From Semisulcospira habei (lineage: Eukaryota > Mollusca > Gastropoda > Semisulcospiridae): a stretch of 64,000 nt of DNA. Numbering within the stretch: position 1 is the first letter of the stretch; every line of letters begins with the position of its first letter. A model generated the notes under the pieces. The model was not told the origin of the DNA and did not search any database. It saw only the letters and a list, made by a program, of their open reading frames with translations. Positions 50,201-59,200 of the stretch are shown one piece after another. Where the stretch lies: contig BTPG01000002.1 in NCBI GenBank assembly GCA_036245525.1, positions 166,925,501 to 166,989,500 of the forward strand. Direction: 5' to 3'. Both the position numbers and the translations under genes were made by a program.

Positions 50201-53200
50201 ATGGTCGCAACATGGAGTTCCTACCGGCGCGAGCGCCCGACCCCGGCCTGTGACCGCCCGTCTGCCATGGCGCCCTCCTCCCTCAGAGAAGTCACCAACC
50301 GCGCCCGCTCTGACTTGGGGGAACGTACGGCACGTGACTACGGCTTGCGTGGTAGGACTGCAACTTCCATGGTGACCACACCGTATGTGCCCGCTGACTC
50401 CTGCGGCAAGTCACTAAGCCGGCAGAGCGCCAGCCTCACTGAGCCTGACCTGCAGCGACCTCGTTGACCCGTACACCCTCCACTGGCGGTCCTGACGTTC
50501 CCCTCACGAGTAAGCCCACTGACTCCTACGGCGAGTCGTCTAGCCGGCAATGTGCCCCTTCAGATACATCGTGGCAGACCCGACAGACCTCTTGATGCTG
50601 GGAGCTCATGGCGCCCCCGCTCGCCGGAAGGCACCCCTGCGACGGTCCATGATCCGCTCTGCGACGACGGATGCAGCCCTCCACCCTCCTCGTCCTCTTC
50701 GTGCTTGACTTCGTCTCGTGCCTCTAGGTCACGTCCTCCCACCCACGTCGACTTGTATACTATCCACTGTCGGTCCTGACATTCCCCTCACGAGTAAGCC
50801 CGCTGACTCCTACAGCGAGTCGTCTAGCCAGCAGCGTGCCCACCTTACTGAGGCCCGGCCGAGGTGACCTTCGTCCCCTCGTCATAGACTTCTTGGCAGA
50901 TCCAACAGACCGCTCCACGCCAGGAGCCCCTGGCGCCCCACGGCTTTACCAGCCAGTGCTGGCGCCTAGCACTTAGTTCGCTTCCAGCTGCCAGCGAGAT
51001 AAGGCGCCGCGAGGTCACATTCCACTCTCGCCCGCTCATTCTATTTATATCGCTTGCTACTGTGGGGTACACGGCGTGACCGGCGCTCTGCCGCTATAAC
51101 AACTACCTACACATTTGTATTCATAACACATCTCTGCCTACAGTGACTGTTGTGGAAGCAACATCGTTCAAAAGTTGAAATTCTCACCTACACACCGATA
51201 CCAAATATGACAACATTACGACTTGCACTTGTGTAGCAGGTTATGGTGAAAATAATGAGAACGGGAATTTGTTGATGTACGATGTCGGTGTTTGTTGTGA
51301 AATTGACAAAGTTCCCACAGCCATAACACGAAGACGCTACTTTTCCCAACGAAACACACTTGCATGCATAAGGGTCAGCATGCCTACAGTAAGTATCACT
51401 TAGCGGATTTTGGATTCATGGTGGGGGACGAAAGCAGGAGGGTGGTTAATGAGGTCACTGACAGGTCGCGTGTTGTGCGGTACACGGCGTGACCGGCGCT
51501 CTGCCGCTATAACAACTACCTACTGGTTTGTATTCATAACACAAATCTGCCTGAAGTGACTGTTGTGGAAGCAACATCGTTCAAAAGTTGAAATTCTCAC
51601 CTACACACTGATACCAAACATGACAACATTACGACTTACACTTGTGTAGTAGGTTATGGTAAAAATAAAGGGAACGGGAATTTGTTGATGTCGGTGTTTG
51701 TTGTGAAATTGACAAAGTTCCCACAGCCATAACACAAAGACGCTACTTTTCCCAACGAAACACACTTGCGTGCATAAGGGTCAGCATGCCTACAGTAAGT
51801 ATCACTTACCGGATTTTGGATTCATAGTGGGGGACGGAAGCAGGAGGGTGGTTAATGAGGTCACTGACAGGTCGCGTGTTCTGGCATTTCTCGCCCGCAG
51901 CCGTCTCGGTACTCCACAGACTGCTATTGCCATCCCGAAATACGATCAGTCCATAACAGGTCACAATATTCAACAGTGTTTTTAAACATACCTTGAGGTT
52001 TAACACATTTTCTGACACACTAGACATAAGAACCGTTTTACGGGGAGTAGACGTCGGCGGAATAAAAACTTGTATACCACTATCACCTTCATTAGTGCTG
52101 TTATCAGTGTCAGTGTTATGAGTGTCACATTCCGCGGATCGAAACGATCGTTTCTTTCCATGCCGGGAACCCCGCTTCGCTGGTCATCCTCCTTTACCTA
52201 GCTGCATGAAGTGAACACACGCGACACATTCTTCAACGCTCGTATTTGGATGGAATATGGTCCAAATGTGTTGTGATGAGGCAATATCAGACGCCACATT
52301 TCGCGTTGTCTCCTCGGACACAGTGTTTCAGTCGAGTCTATCCGTTTCATCCGGCAATAGCAACTCCTACACATTGTTTTGGAGTGCATCATGTCTTTGT
52401 CTTCCTGGATATTAATTCCATAACACTTGTGGATTAAGTGTTCATAATTGATACAAAGAAATGACTTTTTATCCGTGTATCTCTTTTGTGATCTCTCGCC
52501 ACATATTCTGCACAATGCATTAACTCTCATTGCATGGAACACACCTGTGTGTACACAGACTGTACGCGTTTCATCAGACTCCATCATGATCAAAAGTTAA
52601 ATCAAAAGTACATTTACAAGGTTGACTGTTAGTGTTACACTATTTCCCAAGAAAGAAACGTGGCTATCTCCTCAATAGTATCCGTGTAACTAAGCCCTCT
52701 CTTTCCCCAATGCCGGGAGTGTACACCAAGTCGGATGTCTGGAACTTGTCTGTCGACACCTGTCAGTGACCTCATTAATTACCCTCCTGCTTCCGTCCCC
52801 CACCATGAACGCCTACCCGGCACCGGCCTCCACGTGGCGTGGGTGGGTAGTCCACTCGGTCCCTGACTGAGTGGGCTAGCAGACGGGTGCCATCTTTGTC
52901 CAGGATTAGGACTTGATGTCAGCAGATATGTTGTTCAGTCTTTTTCACTGGTCCGGTTTTTAAGGAGCTGTGCTTACCCAGGTCTTACCATGTTGGATTG
53001 GTCCTTAAAAATACGCGTGAGCTTTTGGTCCTTTGGATCCCAAGTGTTTGCCGTGCTTGGAGACCCGTGTCGGGGGAGAAGAGGATCCTGGTGGCTGAAA
53101 CACTCCACTTTGGCCTTGACTTCTGCCTAAACGGGAGGCTAGTCGTACCGGCCTAGTCAATCGGCTCTTGTCACGTCGAGCCCTATCCCCCTGTTGACAT

Positions 53201-56200
53201 GCGGGTTGTTATACGGAGCACCATGCTATAGCCTCTGATGCTGATTGGGTGCTTTACGCCAGTATTCCCCTGTATTCAACAGTGTGATAGAAGGCGGTGG
53301 CTCAAACGGTTCAATCGGGCTTACCCCCTTGAGTATATCTTTCGGGCAGTCTCCATTGTGCGTCGGCTGGAGACCCGCCGACAATTGCACTTTCCCTTGT
53401 TGGGCTCGGTGGCGGGCGGGGACCCCCGGGGGATGAATATCTATAATACTATAATATGGAAAATATCAAAAAACCAAAACTGGCACCAAAGCGGCACATA
53501 GCCACTGACATTGACCTTGAAAATGATAGCGACTCTGATTGTGGGGAAGCGACGCCTCAGGTTTCGGCCGTCTGGCCTCGCTTTCTCATTATCCACAGCA
53601 AAGTTAAAGAGAAGCCTGTTTCCAAGCTGCACCCTTTCCTGGTGGGGGAGACCCTCAGGAGCCGTGTTGGCAGGCCTGAGGCCCAGCGCCTCAGGTCTGG
53701 TGACTTGTTGGTAGAGTGCCGTACCCGGGCACACTCCAATGGGCTACTGAGGCTCTCCTCCATCGGAGACACTCCAGTGGAGGTTACTCCCCACAAAACA
53801 ATGAATTCCTCTAGAGGAGTGATTAAAGATCAAGCATTGGCCGAACTGTCTGAAGATGAACTTGTACGGAACCTTAAGTCACAGGGGGTGACCTACGTCA
53901 GGCGCTTCATTTCCAAACGAGGTGGTAGGGAGATCCGTCTCCCTACCATCATCCTGACGTTTGGCACCCCCACAGCTCCTACTACCATCTGGGGAGGTTA
54001 CTACTCCCTAAAAGTGAAAAAGTACGTCCCTCTCCCCCTTCGGTGCTTTAAGTGCCAAAAGTATGGCCATGGGCAGAAGACATGCCGCCAGGCAGAGGCC
54101 CTATGCGCCCGTTGCACTAAGCCCGGACACTGCTGAGTCCTGCACAGCCATCCCCCTGTGTGTGAATTGCCAGGGGGCGCATATGGCTTCGGACAAGAAG
54201 TGCCCTCGTTGGATCTCCGAGTGCAGGATTCAGCAGGTGCGTGTGGAGAAGGGGCTGTCCTTTGCGGACGCAAAAAAACTGGTTGACGGTCCTGGTGCAG
54301 CTGAGGCGGCGCCAAACTCAAATAACAACTTTGTGTATACTTTCAGTGCTGCGGTGGCAGGCAAGCGCCCCACCAAAGACTTCTCTTGTCAAACCCCAAC
54401 TTCTTGGTTGGGGGCGGAGCCTCGGATCCTCTCACCCCTGGAGAGTAATCCTCCTCCGGTGGTGACGAGGAGCCAGGGAACGCAGAGGGCGGACGCTACC
54501 GGTCCGGTGGCACCGCCTTCTGCTGCCCCTAAGCCTCAGCCCCCACCCAAACCTGCTAGTTTGTCAACACCAAAGGTTTCTGGCTCTGGTCAGCCTTCTA
54601 AGGCCGCTAACTCTAGCGGCAGGAACGCTGCCCAGGACCAGAAGTCAAAGAAATCTATGGGACCGCCGTGCGCACGGGCCCAGAAGGGGAACATTGATGG
54701 CCCCCTTCAAAACAAATATGCTGCGTTGGAGGAGCAGATGGAGGGAGTGGAAGTTGTCGATGCTGCGGCAGCTCCACCCCCTTCATCTCCTAAGAACCAG
54801 AGGAGGCCCGGGAGCCGGCCCCCCTCTGTTTCTCCGACTCCTTCCAAGGCAAAGGACAAAGGGGGGAAAAACTCCGCACCCCCAGATAAGACATAATCAT
54901 GGACTCTCTGCTTCAGTGGAATTGTCGTGGTTTTCAAGCTAACTTTGAGGAATTACGTCTTTTAGTCAAGTGCTATAACCCCTCAGTAATATCTCTTCAG
55001 GAGACTTACCTGAAGACTTCTGACCCTGTGTCCTTTAATGGTTTTAACGCTATACATAAAGGCTCTGATTCGGAGAGGCGCTCGGGTGGAGTGGCTCTTC
55101 TCATTAGTAGCCAAATTTTATGTAGCCCCGTTAGCATCGACACCTGTCTTCAGGCTGTCGCAGCTCGGGTTACCTTGAAGAAGACCATAACTATATGCAG
55201 TATTTACCTGCCACCATCCCTGCGGGTCTGTAGTAATGATTTTTTTAATTTAGTTGATCAACTGCCCCCTCCCTTTATTCTCATGGGGGATTTTAACGGT
55301 CACGCTCACCTTTGGGGTAGTGACCACTGTGATGGCAGAGGTCAGATGTTAGAAGATGTTTTTTCTCAACTTAATCTATGTGTCTTTAACGATGGTTCAC
55401 CTACATACTCTAACCCAGGTTCAGGATCTAGTTCTGTTCTAGACCTCACTGTGTGTGATCCTTCTCTCATGCTGGACTTTGACTGGAAGGTTCACGATGA
55501 CCTGTGTGGTAGTGACCACTTCCCAGTAGTCCTGTCATCGGTCAGCTGTGGGGAGGATCCGCCGGTGGGGCGCTGGAATCTTAAGAAAGCTAACTGGCCT
55601 CTGTTCGCCTCCCTCTGTCAGTCTCGTCTTACAGAGGAGGTGGTCATGACATCTGAAGAACCTATTTCTTCTTTTACTACTATTTTGTTGGGCGTAGCGG
55701 GTGAAACCATCCCTAAAACTTCCGCATCAGTCCCTCGAAAGCCGAGAGTACCATGGTTCAACGAAGAGTGCCGCAAGGCCCAAATAGCGCGCAAATCTGC
55801 TCAGCGACGTGCTTTCCGTAATCCGTCGCAAGTGAATATTTTAACCTTTAAAAGACAGAGGGCGAAAGCCCGTTACATTTTTAAACGTGAACGCCGTGCT
55901 TCCTGGAGACGCTTCGTCTCATCTTTAACTTCTCGGACTCCGTCCCAGAAAGTATGGAAGGCTGTTCGGAGAATTAGGGGCAGAGGTGGCTCGGCTTCTG
56001 TTGGCCATCTTAGAGATGGTGTCAGTTTGGTTACAGATAAAAAAGCTGTGGCCAATTTGCTTGCCTCCACCATTGCCCATAATTCTTCAACGGAGCATTA
56101 TTCACCTTTCTTCCAGATAGAGAAGGAGAAACGAGAGTCTCGTATTTGTGATTTTGAGTCCGATAACTCAGAAGACTATAATGTCCCGTTTACATTATCA

Positions 56201-59200
56201 GAATTGCAGCAAGCTTTGCAGAAATGTAATGACTCTGCTGCTGGCCTAGATACCGTCCACTATCAATTCCTAACGCATCTGCCTGAGAGGTCACTCCTTG
56301 TACTTCTCAAGGCCTTTAACCATATCTGGAGAACTGGTCATTTTCCGCCGTCTTGGCGCCAAGCTGTGGTTGTACCGATCCCCAAGCCGGGTAAGGATCC
56401 TTCCGACCCGGGCAACTACCGGCCTATCGCTTTGACATCATGTTTATGTAAAACTATGGAGCGCCTGGTCAACGCCCGCCTGGTGTGGCATCTTGAGTCA
56501 CAGGGTCTCCTCACAGACCTCCAGTGCGGTTTCCGGCGCTTCCGTAGTACAACTGACCATTTAGTCCGCTTTGAATCGTTTATTCGAGATTCTTTTGTCA
56601 ACAAGCAGCATGTCTATGCAATTTTTTTCGATCTTGAGAAGGCGTATGACACTACCTGGAAGTATGGCATAATGTCTGACTTGTTGGACATGGGTTTTAA
56701 AGGGCACCTGCCCGTTTTTATTCACAATTTTTTGACTAACCGGTCGTTCCATGTCCGTGTGGGCTCCACCCTCTCCAACTCCTTTGAACAGGAGATGGGT
56801 GTCCCACAGGGCAGCATTCTATCTCCTGTTTTATTTAGTATTAAAATTAATAACATTGTAAAGGCCGTCAAGGATGATTCTGAATGCTCTTTGTTTGTTG
56901 ACGACTTTGCTTTGTGCGCACGTGGTCGAGGACTTGCGTCCCTTGAGAGGCGCTTGCAGCTGTGCGTTGATCGCATCCAGCGGTGGGTGTCTCTCAATGG
57001 ATTCAAGTTCTCGCCCTCCAAGACTGTTTGTGTGCTCCCCACCCGGGTCTGCCCTGGGGGACTTGGGTGGGGTTAGGTATTTTTTAGTTCCCAGGGTCAC
57101 CCTGGTCAGCCCCACAGGGTGGGTTTTTCTCTCTATTCTGGGGCATGTGTTTCTGTCTACCCGAGGTCCATTCATCTGTATTTGCCTTTTTAAAACTCTC
57201 CCTACTGTCTGCACTGCCTGTAGCTCTTGATGTTGGATGTGTGTTGCTAAATGGTCTTAGCTTTATTTATGCCCCATGTTGTAGGTTTATTTAATGTATT
57301 TGACCGGCTGGCGACATACATTCAATTTTCTGTTTAGTTTTTTTTTCACAAGCAGTGCAGGCACGTCCTGAGAAAGCCTTGTTGCTGTCGGGACGTTAAG
57401 CAATGTACAATCAATCAATCAATGTTTGTGTGCATTTTACTAACCAGACGAAATTTTTTCCAGAACCTAGCCTGAGCATTGCTGGAGTGCCAATTAAGGT
57501 GGCCGAGGAGGCAAAGTTTCTGGGGGTCATTTTTGACAAAAGACTTACCTTCCGCAACCATATTAATTACCTTAGAACCTCTTGTCAGAAGGCTCTCGAC
57601 ATTCTTCGTGTCGTCGGTCGTACTGACTGGGGTGCGGACCGTACTGTCTTACTTCGTCTGTACCGGGCCCTTGTTCGGTCCAAACTGGATTACGGCTCTG
57701 TGGTGTATGGCTCAGCTTCCAAGTCTGTGCTACAGCGTCTGAACACAATTCACCATCAGGGTCTGCGGATATGTCTTGGGGCCTTCAGGACGTCTCCAGT
57801 TCCTAGTCTGTATGCTGAGGCAGGGGAGCCTTCTCTCAAGCTCCGCCGCATCCGCCTCATGCTCAGCTACGTTCTGAAACTGAAGGCCCATCCAGACAAT
57901 CCTGCCTATGATTGTGTTTTTAAACCATCGTTTGCAGAGATTTACGATACCCATCCGGGAGCTGTCCGTCCACTTTCTTTCCGTGTCCGACCTCATCTGC
58001 AGGCGGCCGGATTGGACCTGGACAGAGTTTCGGAATCCCTGCAACACATCACTCCACCTTGGCTCTTACCAGTTCCTGACATCTTGCTGGACTTGACTGC
58101 CCACAAGAAAGACTCTACTCCACCAGCCATATACCAACAGAGCCTCAATGAACTGCTTTCAATTTTTCCTGGCTATTGTCGCATCTATACCGATGGGTCA
58201 AAGTCTGAGGATGGGAGAGTGGCTGCGGCCGCAGTATCCTCTCGCCATCCTAGACGCCCATTTAAGCACCGCCTCCCAGACCACTCATCTGTATTTAGTG
58301 CGGAACTGCAGGCGGTTCTGCTGGCACTCAAGCATGCTTATCGATCTAGAGAAAGGAACTTCCTGATTCTGTCTGACTCTCTTTCTGCCCTGCAGGCCCT
58401 TCAGGGCACGGGAAATGACCACCCACTGCTGGTGCAGATCAGAGAGCTCCACGCGGACTTGATGAAGGAATATTATGATATCATTTTTATTTGGGTGCCA
58501 GGGCATGTGGGCATCGAAGGCAACAGGATCGCAGATTCTGCTGCCAACGATGCCCGCAATGACCCTGTCCCTGACACACAGACTGTTTATAGTGATTTTA
58601 GACATGTGGCTAGTGCGTACATAGCCCGTGAGTGGCAGTCCGAGTGGGACAAAGAGGAAGCTAACAAGCTGCATGAAGCCCTTCCTAAGTTGTCCGACGG
58701 TCTACCTTATCGCTGCGGCAGCCGCCGTGAGGAGACTGTCCTGGCTCGGCTCCACATCGGCCACACGTATGTTACGCACTCTTATTTACTTAAACAGGAG
58801 GAGCGTCCATGGTGTTATGCCTGCGACGAGCAGTACTCTGTTCAACACTTTTTGTTGTCTTGTGCTGATCTAATCGACACAAGGTATAAACATTTCACAG
58901 CAGACTCCTTGAAGGTTTTGTTCCGGGATGTGCCCCCGGACAAGATCTTCAGTTTTCTGAGAGAGTGCCATATTTTTAATAAGATTTGAGCGTTTATAGA
59001 TTATGATGTTTCTATTATTTTGACCTTTTTGAGAGTCTTCCGACGTTTTCTTTAAAGACCTGTGCGACATTTTAGCCTGACATATTTTTAAGGTATATTT
59101 ACATCATGTCTTAAGACCTTTCTTTTAGTCTGGCTGACCAGATTTTTACCCTTCCCGCCGTGAGATGGCCTTAGTTGCCTGCTCGGCGTTAAACCCAAAT

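Noticed and set aside
54899..58989. Host gene encoding an endonuclease/RNase H protein
   Set aside because: Target duplication, zinc-knuckle ORF1 upstream and the RT core identify it as a LINE.
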